From CAZSHG01 sp964459995 (GTDB lineage: Bacteria; UBP14; UBA6098), in NCBI GenBank assembly GCA_964459995.1, contig CAYWOR010000004.1, positions 124,001-188,000 on the forward strand: a stretch of 64,000 bases of DNA, given 5' to 3'. The translations under genes and the position numbers were made by a program. Each line of letters begins with the position of its first letter. Within the stretch, counting starts at the first letter, position 1. A model generated the notes under the pieces. That model was not told the origin of the DNA, made no database searches, and was given only the letters and a program-made list of their open reading frames with translations. This document shows, in pieces, positions 9,900 through 19,026 of the stretch.

Positions 9900-10316
9900 T
9901 TGAAACTCGATTCGACAAAAGTTGCCAGCATCATTTTATTAGTAATCTTCTTGTTGATAATTATTTCAATCTTCACTTCCGGTAAGAAGGGAAAACCTGA
10001 GACTATTCCCATCGGGATTCGGGAAATGATGGACAATGCAGGTGTTTCGGCGGAAAGCATTTTGGGAATTGGCGAAACACTCAAGATAGAAGGCTCTGAA
10101 AGGCAACAGCGGGTAGACATCGGAAGTGAAAGGCCTGTTGCCGATGTCGCACCGAGAAGAGTCGCGAACGCGAACAAAGAAGCTATCGAAAAACAGCGCA
10201 ACCGAGCCATCGAAATGCGCAATGTCGATGAATCCAAACTGGATGCCACCTCCGCGGCTGTGTTGGATAGCATGAGAAAAATTCGGGCAATCCAAGAAGA
10301 GAGGGGCACAAGATGA
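9900..10316 (+). CDS. Single-pass membrane protein of the pilin operon, unknown function
   Basis: 138 residues beginning with TTG at 9900, two bases after the previous stop. One transmembrane helix (VASIILLVIFLLIIISIF, about 8-25) is followed by a soluble, charged, helix-prone tail (EAIEKQRNRAIEMRNVDES...). There is no prepilin cleavage motif, so it is probably not a filament subunit. I do not recognise a family. The sister operon on the other strand has a similarly built protein in an equivalent place (12162-12857), suggesting an accessory assembly role. It overlaps the next start by 4 nt. Confidence 0.7.
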   Translation: MKLDSTKVASIILLVIFLLIIISIFTSGKKGKPETIPIGIREMMDNAGVSAESILGIGETLKIEGSERQQRVDIGSERPVADVAPRRVANANKEAIEKQRNRAIEMRNVDESKLDATSAAVLDSMRKIRAIQEERGTR

Positions 10317-12079
10317 AAAATTTCATAAAAGCCCTGCGAAAGGAGATAGCCGGAGGGAACCAGCGGCACGGCAGTGTTATGTTCATTGTCATAATGGTGC
10401 TTATTATCGTCTCGATGCTCGGGCTTCTCATGATGACCATGAGCCATTATAACAACAAACTTTCCGGCAATGAGATGCGCCGCAAAAGGGCTTTTTATAT
10501 CGCTGAATCCGGTGCGATGGAGGCGATATTTCTGCTAAATGGTAATCACGACACGACCGGTGTCGTTTTCAACAACGTTACTGTCCCGGGCGGCTCATAT
10601 ACCGTGCAGATATATGATTCTACAACGTTTCCATGGCTCGATCCCGAACATAGGATAATCCGCTCAGAAGGAAAGTGCAGAAATGCCGTCAGGAGACTCG
10701 AGTTCAGAGTTACCCCCGCTTTTCTCGATCCACTTGGAGATATTCCCGGGCCATTGTATATCGAAGCTGAAGAACCGCATTTTGCGGGTAACTCATTCTA
10801 TATATCGGGCGGAGACCACCACTACGGCTTGACGAATTATCACATTCCCGACCCTCCGGGAGACCATCGCGCGGCTGTAGCGACAATCCACGACTCGGCG
10901 AATATTGTTGATGCCATAGGGATGAGAGCCGATCAGGTCTTCTCGATAGATGACACTGGTTCGATTAAATATCCATCCATGGCTTGGAGTCAGGATACTT
11001 TCGACCTCGAAGCCCTCGCCGACATCTACGCCGGCCCAAACGGCGAGTTCGCGGACACGATGAACTGGTGCTATGGCCAATACCCGAATAATCTCAAGGT
11101 ATGTTATTTCCCCGGTGATATTGTCCTTGCGGGCGGAGGCCATTCAGGTGGTGGTAGCGGTTCTGTTCCCTGCCAAAACTGTAGCGGGACAGGGATAATT
11201 GTCTGCTATGGTTGTGACGGCACAGGATTCGAGTGGTCTGTGCCGGGGACTGTCTGTTCGGACTGCGGAGGAACTGGAAAAATAGCTTGTGTGCCCTGCG
11301 ACAGCGCGGGGCATTTCATATGTTCGGACTGCGGCGGGACAGGCGGAAGTCCTGTGGCTTGTGACAGCTGTGAGGGCACCGGTATTTATGGCTGTATCGA
11401 GTGTTATGGCTTAGGAGTCTGCCCTATCTGCGGGGGAAGCGGGTATAGCAAAATTGCTGGTGGCAACAAATGGTCGTGTTACCGGTGTGGAACAGGTGAA
11501 AAAAATGACCCGCCCGGAACCGGAGTGTGTCCGACATGCGGCGGAATTGGCGGAGTAGCATGTCCCTTCTGCGGTGGAACAGGGGTAGATCCAACTACAG
11601 GTTGCCCCACCTGCGGTGGAACTGGATCAATAATCTGCGCCGATTGCGGTGGTGCCGGTTATAACAAATGTGCGACATGCGGCGGTGAAGGTGCGATAGG
11701 CGGCTTTTCGAGAATTTGTCCAATATGCAGTGGCGGAGGAACGAGGGTTTGCCCCTATTGTAACGGCAATGGCACATTGCCCGAAAAAGGCGGAGGCCCC
11801 GGGCCTGCGGGCACCGTCGGCGCAGGAGTGCTTGTTGTTCGAGGGAATATGCATATCTCAGGACAGTTCGAATGGACGGGGCTTATCATATGCCTCGGCG
11901 AGGTGAGTGTGGACATCACAGGCGGCGGACAGGGGATTCATTTGTGGGGGGCGTTGCTCTGCAAATCCGTGAATTTCAAGATTGCCGGTAACGCGGATAT
12001 TAACTGGTGCTCTGACGCTCTAAGAAAAATGAAACCCCGCAACGCCGGATGGCAGATTGCCTCTATCATCGAGTATTAA
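10313..12079 (+). CDS. PilX-like minor pilin carrying an expanded DnaJ-type zinc-finger region
   Basis: 588 residues. The N-terminus has the PilX-like form: basic leader, long hydrophobic helix (MFIVIMVLIIVSMLGLLMM, about 22-40) and the signature RRKRAFYIAESGAMEA. After a beta-rich part, residues 287-487 contain 16 CxxC motifs, most as CxxCxGxG (CSDCGGTG, CPTCGGTG, CPICGGSG). This is the knuckle that binds zinc in DnaJ, which has four. No J domain is present. The last 100 residues (HLWGALLCKSVNFKIAG) resemble the C-terminus of other PilX-like proteins. Its start overlaps the previous stop (ATGA). Likely a tip or surface minor pilin with a rigid metal-bound stalk or substrate-holding module; that role is inference. 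Confidence 0.8.
   Translation: MKNFIKALRKEIAGGNQRHGSVMFIVIMVLIIVSMLGLLMMTMSHYNNKLSGNEMRRKRAFYIAESGAMEAIFLLNGNHDTTGVVFNNVTVPGGSYTVQIYDSTTFPWLDPEHRIIRSEGKCRNAVRRLEFRVTPAFLDPLGDIPGPLYIEAEEPHFAGNSFYISGGDHHYGLTNYHIPDPPGDHRAAVATIHDSANIVDAIGMRADQVFSIDDTGSIKYPSMAWSQDTFDLEALADIYAGPNGEFADTMNWCYGQYPNNLKVCYFPGDIVLAGGGHSGGGSGSVPCQNCSGTGIIVCYGCDGTGFEWSVPGTVCSDCGGTGKIACVPCDSAGHFICSDCGGTGGSPVACDSCEGTGIYGCIECYGLGVCPICGGSGYSKIAGGNKWSCYRCGTGEKNDPPGTGVCPTCGGIGGVACPFCGGTGVDPTTGCPTCGGTGSIICADCGGAGYNKCATCGGEGAIGGFSRICPICSGGGTRVCPYCNGNGTLPEKGGGPGPAGTVGAGVLVVRGNMHISGQFEWTGLIICLGEVSVDITGGGQGIHLWGALLCKSVNFKIAGNADINWCSDALRKMKPRNAGWQIASIIEY
11171..11773 (+). repeat. Sixteen tandem DnaJ-like CxxCxGxG motifs (coding)
   Basis: Residues 287-487 of the PilX-like protein. 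Sixteen CxxC pairs by my count, at variable spacing. Fifteen or so carry the following G-x-G or close variants (GTG, GSG, GIG, GEG, GGG, GNG). The DNA copies are diverged, so this is a protein-level repeat and not a satellite. Confidence 0.9.
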
Positions 12080-12102
12080 CCCAAATTTTTTACTGAGATA
12101 GA

Positions 12103-12133
12103 AAAAACAGCCTCGAAATATCGGGGCTGTTTC
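12103..12133. terminator. Bidirectional terminator between convergent pilin operons
   Basis: Hairpin AAACAGCC-TCGA-AATA-TCGG-GGCTGTTT, preceded by a run of A and followed by TTTCT, so it can act on both the operon ending at 12079 and the one ending at 12162. Confidence 0.75.
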
Positions 12134-12161
12134 TAATTTGGCGTCAAGTCTATTGGTCTTT

Positions 12162-12857
12162 TCATTCGGTTTTCTGCTTAAGCTCTTGGATAAGAATCCT
12201 CATCTTCCTCGAATTCCCGCCGTTTGCGGAAATCCTTCGGGAATAATCCTCCATAATCGAAGCACGCTGAAGCATCGCGGATTTGACCTCCGATGGTTGC
12301 GATTCGGCATCTTTGCGAACCGAGGCGGCTTCGTCCATAATGAGCTTGGCTCTTGCACGCGCCTGAGTTGCGTTCAGGTTTGGATTAAGCGTCGCGGCTA
12401 AATTTGCGTAGAATTCATCGGTCTTTTTGGCCTCGTTGGCGACGGCTTGAATATTTTCAGTAATAAAGCTGTCTTTGCCGCGGTTCTCCATCTCAACTTC
12501 GAGGTCGGTTTTCTGCACCTGAGCTATATTGTTCGAGATTGTGTCGCTCGGGTCGATATTCAGGAGAATTGGGTCAGGACGTGTGTCGATACTCGGATTT
12601 GATGTCTGCTGAAGATTGAAGTCATCCCGTTCGTCGGTTCTTGACACATAGGGATTCGTTGGACGAGGGGGTCGTTTTGGCTGTGTTTTTGGCGATTCCG
12701 CGATGATGTCTTCAATTTCGTCCAGAGTTTCCGAGAAGATGTCTTCTTTTACTGTTTCGTTGATCTTTTTTTTATCGCGTCCACAGGATTTTATGATAAC
12801 AACGAAGGCAAAGATAATCGAGAAGATGATAATTAGCGCTTTAACGTCGCTTCTCAT
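12162..12857 (-). CDS. Membrane-anchored coiled-coil protein of the second pilin operon
   Basis: 231 residues. An N-terminal transmembrane helix (ALIIIFSIIFAFVVIIKSC, about 7-25) is followed by a proline- and lysine-rich linker and a C-terminal helical region (NATQARARAKLIMDEAASV, then MLQRASIMEDYSRRI). The Cys at the end of the helix follows KS, so it is not a good lipobox. It starts 6 nt after the preceding gene and ends at the shared terminator. No family recognised. The topology (one helix plus charged helical tail, no prepilin site) matches the 138-residue protein of the facing operon. Confidence 0.7.
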   Translation of the reverse strand: MRSDVKALIIIFSIIFAFVVIIKSCGRDKKKINETVKEDIFSETLDEIEDIIAESPKTQPKRPPRPTNPYVSRTDERDDFNLQQTSNPSIDTRPDPILLNIDPSDTISNNIAQVQKTDLEVEMENRGKDSFITENIQAVANEAKKTDEFYANLAATLNPNLNATQARARAKLIMDEAASVRKDAESQPSEVKSAMLQRASIMEDYSRRISANGGNSRKMRILIQELKQKTE

Positions 12858-12863
12858 AGGCGA

Positions 12864-13838
12864 TCAATACTCCGGAGCGGAAACCACGGTCGTCGTGACA
12901 TAACTATTCAGGTCATTTCTTGCCCATCCCGCGATAACTAATCGTATCAAAACTTTTCTCGACGAAGTTGGGCCTATTATTCCGAATTCGGCACCCGCAG
13001 GGAACATGCCGTTTTTCGCTGAGAAAGCAGGGACATCGTCTTTGACAGGGAAAGTTTCGCTTTGGTTGAAAGATATTCCGAGTGTTTGGTCGATAGGCCT
13101 AACGATATAGCGGACATCGCTTGTTTGGAAAGACATCGATGCAGGAGTGGAATAATTGCCGAGTCTATAGAAGGCTTGTGCGCAATTCTTCTGAGATAAA
13201 TCCCAGCAATAATAGATGTTATGGTCTTTTTCGAGGGCTTTCTCGATGTGTTTCATCAAGCTGGATTCGTTCTTATTCAGATGGTCGAGTTCCCAATAAT
13301 CCGCGAAATTGTTGCTTTCCCATTTAACCATTGCCAATGTGTAATTGTATGGTCTCGTTATGCGATCCATATCTTTAACAATATAGACATTCACGAATTT
13401 GTAAAGGTTTAGTTCAAAGATTTTCCCACCGGGGGTATCGATTTGAATAGAGTTTTCGATTTTTGCGAAAAACAATTCGTTGCCGAATATCGTATCGGTA
13501 TAATCTGGGGAATACGGGTCAAAAGTCCCGACTGAGTGTATCGCAGGTAGTTTCGAGAAATCGACTTTCTGGGGGATTCCGGAAGGCATGAGGTTCATAT
13601 AATTTGTGTCCCTTCCGAAAACTTTTTTCGCACGAATGAGATCCCTATCCAGATATCGAATTGCCCGTTGAGCTTCCTCTTTCATGCTTTCGTGAAGGCG
13701 ATTCGAGTAGAGCATTCTATTCGAAGTGTTCATCAGAGAAAAGGCAAGAAGAATCAGTAGTGAAAGCATGCTTAGCGCGACAAGCATCTCTAACAGAGAC
13801 ATACCCTTCGGGGTGATATTTTCAGATTTAAGTTTCAT
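12864..13838 (-). CDS. PulJ/PilW-like pseudopilin
   Basis: 324 residues from the ATG at 13838: MKLKSENITPKGMSLLEMLVALSML. The cleavage is Gly|Met with Glu5, followed by the hydrophobic helix. I prefer this start to an upstream in-frame codon (13910) because its A is shared with the preceding gene's TGA (TGATG), the usual sign of coupled translation. The extended start would also place 24 extra residues before a normal leader. The body is beta-rich and about the size of PilW/GspJ proteins. It probably forms the minor-pilin complex with the two genes upstream. Confidence 0.75.
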   Translation of the reverse strand: MKLKSENITPKGMSLLEMLVALSMLSLLILLAFSLMNTSNRMLYSNRLHESMKEEAQRAIRYLDRDLIRAKKVFGRDTNYMNLMPSGIPQKVDFSKLPAIHSVGTFDPYSPDYTDTIFGNELFFAKIENSIQIDTPGGKIFELNLYKFVNVYIVKDMDRITRPYNYTLAMVKWESNNFADYWELDHLNKNESSLMKHIEKALEKDHNIYYCWDLSQKNCAQAFYRLGNYSTPASMSFQTSDVRYIVRPIDQTLGISFNQSETFPVKDDVPAFSAKNGMFPAGAEFGIIGPTSSRKVLIRLVIAGWARNDLNSYVTTTVVSAPEY

Positions 13839-16800
13839 CACACGTTTGTCAGCACAAGGACCCTTATTTGATGGTAAGAATAATGGGTTAGAATATACTG
13901 TCTGAAGCACTCAACACGGATAATATATGCCCCCTCGGTCGTAAATGTTATTGATTGGCTCTTTGAGGTTGTCGAATGGGAAGCATCGGGGCGAACGCCT
14001 GTCTTTGCGGGAGAATTGTCCGAGGCGTAGAACCAATTTCTTCCGCCATCTGGGGAGTATTTAACGGCATAAAATAGCGGGGTGGTTTCCGCGAATCCTG
14101 CGGGATATGTCCACGAATAAGTGAGGCCATCCCATCTTCGCCATGCCGTGTCCCATTCGAGATCGAAGGATAACGGAACTGCCGCATTGGGTTCGGGAGC
14201 TGTGATTTCGAGCCGTGGAACCTGTCTTACCCTACTGGAAGAAGGTTTTGAGGGATGTCCCTCGTCCATTAAGGCTTGAGTTAGTGATGCAAGGCCATAG
14301 ATGACAATCCAAGAAGCACCCTGGTCTTTTGAAGGTGAAAGCCCGTTATAAAGCATTCTTGCGGCATTTCCTGTTAACTCTGTCTCACTGGAAGGTGGAT
14401 GAAGAACAACAATCGAACTTGAGATTTGTTCGTTTGGAAATGTATAGAAGGTTGTTCCCTCTTCCATTTGGAATCGTTTGTTTTGATAAAATGTGTTTCC
14501 CCATTCATCGGAAAACCCATGTGGCGGGGCGTTGTTTTTGGTTTTAAAAGGCCTTCCGGATGACATTTTATTCGTGAGTGGCAGTTTGAATCTTGCCGCT
14601 AAAGATTCTCCCTCAGCTGTAATGTTGGATTTGGCTGAAAAATCCTGATATGTATGGCTAAAGGTTCTACTTACAGAAGGTGCATCACCAGCGGGCACCG
14701 CATTATTGAATGAAATACAACCTTTCCCGGATGTTCTCTTAATTCTATCGCGATTGGTCGAGTTATCACCTTTCCAATTTGCATTCGAAAAGCGAACACG
14801 GTAATAATTAGAAACTGATAAATTTCCTCCGGACTGCCATGAACTCCAGTCTGTATCCGGGAACAGTTCGCCGAGCCAAGGGAAACAAGACCAATCTTCG
14901 CTTCGGGTCGATGGAAGCGTTTGCCTTTCATAAGCGGAGGTTATTTCGTCGATCTTGTTTGAAGGAGATGGATCAGTTTTCCATGCGGCGGCGTGTAGAG
15001 GTATGCCTTTGTCGTATTCGGGATGGTTATCGGCATCGCCACCAATTTCCTGGCCAAGCCCGACATAGTAATTGGAATAGCCGGTCATGGAGTTCCAAAA
15101 GGCATTGGACATCGTAAGACCATGTCGTATCCACATAAATGCTTTTGGCACATCTACATCTATATTTCGGCCTTCTCCTCCCCAGAGGTCGTTAAATAGT
15201 GCTGAAAATCCGGAATAATCCGTGGGATTATTTATAATAAAATACCAATTGTAATAGTGATTTGCTTTTGTATCAGCATAGGGGACATGGCGAGGATCTC
15301 CTAAAATCTGCTGTTGTTCAATAATCGGCGGATTTGTGGAGCGCCAAAAATATGTCTCGGAGAAATTACATGCCGGGATAGCGCAGTTGTCTCTTCGTCC
15401 TATCCATGTCCAAAAAGTTATCATTGTAGTGTCGGGAAGACCAGCGGAATCGATTTCAATCGTCCAACGTGCAGTGTTTTTAACATTTGCTTCCGATGGG
15501 TCGGCGAGGTCGCGACTGAAATCATTCGACGAGGTAACAGGGCAGGGAATATATTCCAATCCATATAAACGCTTGTTTGCGGCTAAACCGCCCGGCCCGC
15601 CGAGGTTGACATCGGATGTGTCGTAAACCAACCGGACATAGAGACAATTGTCCGTGCACCAGTTGATCTCGGGGTCTGCAGTAAGAGTGAATGTTATATT
15701 GCCATCCGAAGCGTAGGTTCTTAACCGCGATTGGGGGATTGTTATTTGGTCTTCTTCATAGGTGGCGGAGCATTGGGTATATCCCGAAGATGTGAAGACA
15801 TTACCCTCATAATAAGAACCTTCGCCGTAAACCCGATAAAACTCGTTTGTGCCATCGATGTCGCCAATTCCATATACATACAGAAAACCGTCAGTTCCAA
15901 CGTTCGTGGGACATCCGGTAAATGTGAATGTAAAACTGCTCGGGTATGTCCCCTGGCATTGAATGGGCCTTGTCTGATCGTAGGCAAAGCTCATATCTAC
16001 CGGCGGTGCGATAGTTATTTCATCCAAAAGAACAGATGAGCCATCGCCGGAACCCCAATATAACCTAACCTGATTAACAGAAGCTTCAAGAGAAGCTGAT
16101 ATGGTTATTTCGCTCCAATTTGACCAACTTCCCGTGCTTGGAAAGTAGAAATAACCAACCTGATACCAAGTGCTCCCTATTCTTTTCTGGAATGACCATC
16201 GACAAGTCGATGAATTTTGATTTGCATATCTGACAGTGATGTCGTATGTCCCGGTGGAGTCGGGGCTATAGGGCCAGTAAACCCCTCTTCCACTCGAAGT
16301 TAGCCTCTCAACATAGCCGGTTCCACGATATCCGGTATAAACAGGTGGATTGCTCGTGCCCTCTCTTAATGCTCGTGCGGAACCGATCATCGTTCCATCT
16401 TCAGCTTGAAGAACTGTGGCGCTTCCGGATGTTGGGTTCCATGGTGAGCGGGCGGGTGTTTTATAAAGTTCGAGGAGAGTGCCGCTCCTCCCCTTTATTA
16501 CTCTGGATGAATAGCTGTATTGATAACCCGAAGTTGCGTCGTTCCAACAATAACCGATTGTATCGCAACCCTGCATATACCTGATGTTAAAATAAGATTC
16601 ATCTATTGTAAGGCCGGGGAAGAATACACATATAGTATCCACAGACGAAGAACCGCTAAAACTATCAGGGAAGGTATAATATGCATAAACCCTAAGTTTG
16701 GGGTCCTCCCATGAGTTGTATCGAAGCTTCTCAGGATGGGAGACAACCCTCAGATGACGATAATTCGCCGGTGATTTTGCGGGATCGGAATAATTTCTAA

Positions 16801-17878
16801 CCGGCGGAAGCGGGATAAGTTCACCGTGAAGATTGAAAAACAAAGAATTCGTGTATTTACCAGGATTATCAAAGAGGTCTTGCCATAGCTGGGCAAGCGA
16901 AGGCTCGGGTGGTTCGTAGCCTCTTGATTCATATGCGCTTACCATCTGCTCGTATCTTTTTACCTCTTCGGGATATCGCACTGCGTGATTGAAATAGTCA
17001 GCGAGAGGATAAGAGAATACCGAATCGACAATCACGGTATTATCTACATTTTTGTTTCCTGCGACTTCATGCGGAGGATAATAATAGAAGTCATCGCTTT
17101 TAAAAATCGCTGAGGGATAGACATAACAGTAGGGCAAAGCGCCTGCATCGGTGGCATCGTTTGCGTCGTTAAAGAAGGGCAAATAATATGGGTCTCGGCC
17201 GAATCCGTTTCTTGTTATCCAATGAACACGGAATTGTAGCCCCGGATTTCTTGCCTGAATCGAATTCATAGCCGAATACATCATAGGTTTCATGACGCTC
17301 ATATCCACCCACCATCCGGGTGTGTTCTCGATGGCGATAGCATAGACGTCAAAAACCTGTGTCGGCGGGAAAACATCGCCGGCGGTTTTCAGAAGTTTTG
17401 TAAGCTGTGCGAGAAGAAGCCCCGCCTCTCCCGGTTTGTCATTATCTTGGTAATAAACTTTGACACTAACTATACGTGCTCGGGGTTCATTCGAGATGGG
17501 TAAAACATCGACAGTTCTCACAAAATTCCAGTTGCCGAAGCGGTTTTGTTTATTGCCGGAAAGCGGATGATTCGGCGAGGAAATTGTAGTATCAGCTGTA
17601 AGAATCGACTGGGGCACCAAATCCTTGAATCTATCGAGTTCTATTACATCTTCGCCCGAAAGACTGTATGCGGTTATTTCTTCGATAATCTGGTTGCATT
17701 TTTCGAGTGCAAAGGCTCTATCGCGATTTCGTGTTTCGATCTTAAGAGTTCCGAGCAAAAATCCCATAATGGCCGAAGCAAATATAGCGAGGATCGTCCC
17801 CACGATCATAACTTCTAAAATCGTCATACCGGCTTGGGATAACCGTTTAGCCATTTTCCTATTTGGGATTCCTCTCAC
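13838..17878 (-). CDS. Giant prepilin (1346 aa) with CBM6/35-like module
   Basis: The N-terminus KRLSQAGMTILEVMIVGTIL is a class III prepilin signal (Gly|Met, Glu5) with the assembly helix; LEKCNQIIEEITAYS follows as in PilV/GspI. Ordinary pilins have 120-250 residues, so more than 1200 residues are extra. About 490-626 resemble a carbohydrate-binding CBM6/CBM35 fold: it opens LQAEDG, then GYRGTGYVE, SGTYDITVRYAN, and closes GDGSSVLLDEITI. The last 110 residues look FN3-like (LEITAPEPN ... GAYIIRVE). The GTG at 17878 overlaps the previous stop (GTGA); an alternative ATG at 17854 gives a shorter leader. Probably a tip adhesin. The pilin N-terminus is certain; the CBM assignment is by eye. Confidence 0.8.
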   Translation of the reverse strand: MRGIPNRKMAKRLSQAGMTILEVMIVGTILAIFASAIMGFLLGTLKIETRNRDRAFALEKCNQIIEEITAYSLSGEDVIELDRFKDLVPQSILTADTTISSPNHPLSGNKQNRFGNWNFVRTVDVLPISNEPRARIVSVKVYYQDNDKPGEAGLLLAQLTKLLKTAGDVFPPTQVFDVYAIAIENTPGWWVDMSVMKPMMYSAMNSIQARNPGLQFRVHWITRNGFGRDPYYLPFFNDANDATDAGALPYCYVYPSAIFKSDDFYYYPPHEVAGNKNVDNTVIVDSVFSYPLADYFNHAVRYPEEVKRYEQMVSAYESRGYEPPEPSLAQLWQDLFDNPGKYTNSLFFNLHGELIPLPPVRNYSDPAKSPANYRHLRVVSHPEKLRYNSWEDPKLRVYAYYTFPDSFSGSSSVDTICVFFPGLTIDESYFNIRYMQGCDTIGYCWNDATSGYQYSYSSRVIKGRSGTLLELYKTPARSPWNPTSGSATVLQAEDGTMIGSARALREGTSNPPVYTGYRGTGYVERLTSSGRGVYWPYSPDSTGTYDITVRYANQNSSTCRWSFQKRIGSTWYQVGYFYFPSTGSWSNWSEITISASLEASVNQVRLYWGSGDGSSVLLDEITIAPPVDMSFAYDQTRPIQCQGTYPSSFTFTFTGCPTNVGTDGFLYVYGIGDIDGTNEFYRVYGEGSYYEGNVFTSSGYTQCSATYEEDQITIPQSRLRTYASDGNITFTLTADPEINWCTDNCLYVRLVYDTSDVNLGGPGGLAANKRLYGLEYIPCPVTSSNDFSRDLADPSEANVKNTARWTIEIDSAGLPDTTMITFWTWIGRRDNCAIPACNFSETYFWRSTNPPIIEQQQILGDPRHVPYADTKANHYYNWYFIINNPTDYSGFSALFNDLWGGEGRNIDVDVPKAFMWIRHGLTMSNAFWNSMTGYSNYYVGLGQEIGGDADNHPEYDKGIPLHAAAWKTDPSPSNKIDEITSAYERQTLPSTRSEDWSCFPWLGELFPDTDWSSWQSGGNLSVSNYYRVRFSNANWKGDNSTNRDRIKRTSGKGCISFNNAVPAGDAPSVSRTFSHTYQDFSAKSNITAEGESLAARFKLPLTNKMSSGRPFKTKNNAPPHGFSDEWGNTFYQNKRFQMEEGTTFYTFPNEQISSSIVVLHPPSSETELTGNAARMLYNGLSPSKDQGASWIVIYGLASLTQALMDEGHPSKPSSSRVRQVPRLEITAPEPNAAVPLSFDLEWDTAWRRWDGLTYSWTYPAGFAETTPLFYAVKYSPDGGRNWFYASDNSPAKTGVRPDASHSTTSKSQSITFTTEGAYIIRVECFRQYILTHYSYHQIRVLVLTNV

Positions 17879-19002
17879 AATGATTCCAGTGTATATGTCC
17901 TTTTTTTGCGATAGTTGCCGATAAGTTGAACTACGAGCTGGAGAACATCCTTATTGTAGAGGACAGTAGCCTTGTCGTATCCTCCGGTTCCAACCTTACC
18001 GCCTTTAAGTGCTACAACCTGCCCCTCGATCCAACTTGGGGTGTTAAATTGTATCGTTCCGGTGCAATATATCATGCCGGTGAAACTTGAAGCCGATCCC
18101 GAAGCCAATGTAAGATTGCCATCGACAAAGAGAATTCCTCCACCATTTAGGGGATGTTGCATCGTGAAAGTCGCATCCCCTTGAATAAATATGAGGGCAA
18201 AGTCTGGAAGGTTGCGTGGCAATCCTTGCGCACCTTCTTCGGTGATATAATCTGCGAGATTGCGTAATGTTGCCTTATCGAGGCCGAAAATGTCCCTCGC
18301 GTCGAGCTTTAAATCCGCGTATCGCTTGCTATTTGGATCGCCACGAACATCGCCATATATTTTAGGGCCGCTTCCGGTTGTTTTATAACAAATAGCCGGA
18401 ATTCCAGTTCCGGGATTGCCTCCATATACTTGGCCATTGCTTTCGACGGTGAATTGACCACCATTTTCGATAACGACAGCGGCATCGACAGTGGGGTTAA
18501 TGTTGAGCATTCGGATTTCGGTAGTGATTCGGACATCTTCTACAATCACATTCGGAGCTTGATCGAAACCTAAAGCCGGATTTTCCTCGTGATACACAAC
18601 CCCCCTGCTGGAAACCTTCCAAAGCCATCCGGCACCAATTTCCCCGCGTTCCGCAGTAATATCTCGGGTGAGGCTTTTCTCGACGATATAGACTCCTTTT
18701 ACCCTGTTTTGCTCATCAATAACTACTTTCCGGAGTATACCACGGGAGGGATCTTGTGAATCTTCTGAGGTCGGGCTAAAGATTTCAACTGGCAAAGGTT
18801 CTTGTCTTCTGAACCAGAATAGAGCATCTTCACTACCAGCTTGAGCTAAGTCGATAGCCCTCTGTTTATGGAGAAAACGAGTTGTTTTCCTCGCGCTGGT
18901 TACGATTTGATACGCAAGAACACCGATAGATAGAGATAGAACAACCAGCATTGGCAATACTAAACCCGCCGCAACCCCTCTGCTATTTGCTCTGCGTCTC
19001 AC
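17875..19002 (-). CDS. PilX-like minor pilin
   Basis: 375 residues with GTG start and GAGAGGAGC 9 nt upstream. The N-terminal hydrophobic helix (GLVLPMLVVLSLSIGVLAYQIV) with LHKQRAIDLAQAGSEDALFW is the PilX-type signature: a helix followed by a conserved A-x-x-A-G-x-E-x-A. The C-terminal half (GGILFVDGNLTLASGSASSFTGMIYCTGTIQF) is a repetitive beta structure like bactofilin or PilX C-termini. First gene of the four-gene minus-strand pilin operon; it overlaps the giant prepilin by 4 nt. Confidence 0.75.
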   Translation of the reverse strand: MRRRANSRGVAAGLVLPMLVVLSLSIGVLAYQIVTSARKTTRFLHKQRAIDLAQAGSEDALFWFRRQEPLPVEIFSPTSEDSQDPSRGILRKVVIDEQNRVKGVYIVEKSLTRDITAERGEIGAGWLWKVSSRGVVYHEENPALGFDQAPNVIVEDVRITTEIRMLNINPTVDAAVVIENGGQFTVESNGQVYGGNPGTGIPAICYKTTGSGPKIYGDVRGDPNSKRYADLKLDARDIFGLDKATLRNLADYITEEGAQGLPRNLPDFALIFIQGDATFTMQHPLNGGGILFVDGNLTLASGSASSFTGMIYCTGTIQFNTPSWIEGQVVALKGGKVGTGGYDKATVLYNKDVLQLVVQLIGNYRKKRTYTLESL

Positions 19003-19026
19003 AATTTAAAGCTCCTCTCATTATCC

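Noticed and set aside
11171..11773. A dnaJ chaperone gene or a tandem DNA repeat/CRISPR
   Set aside because: No J domain or C-terminal DnaJ domain; repeats are diverged at DNA level and lie in one long frame with a PilX start.
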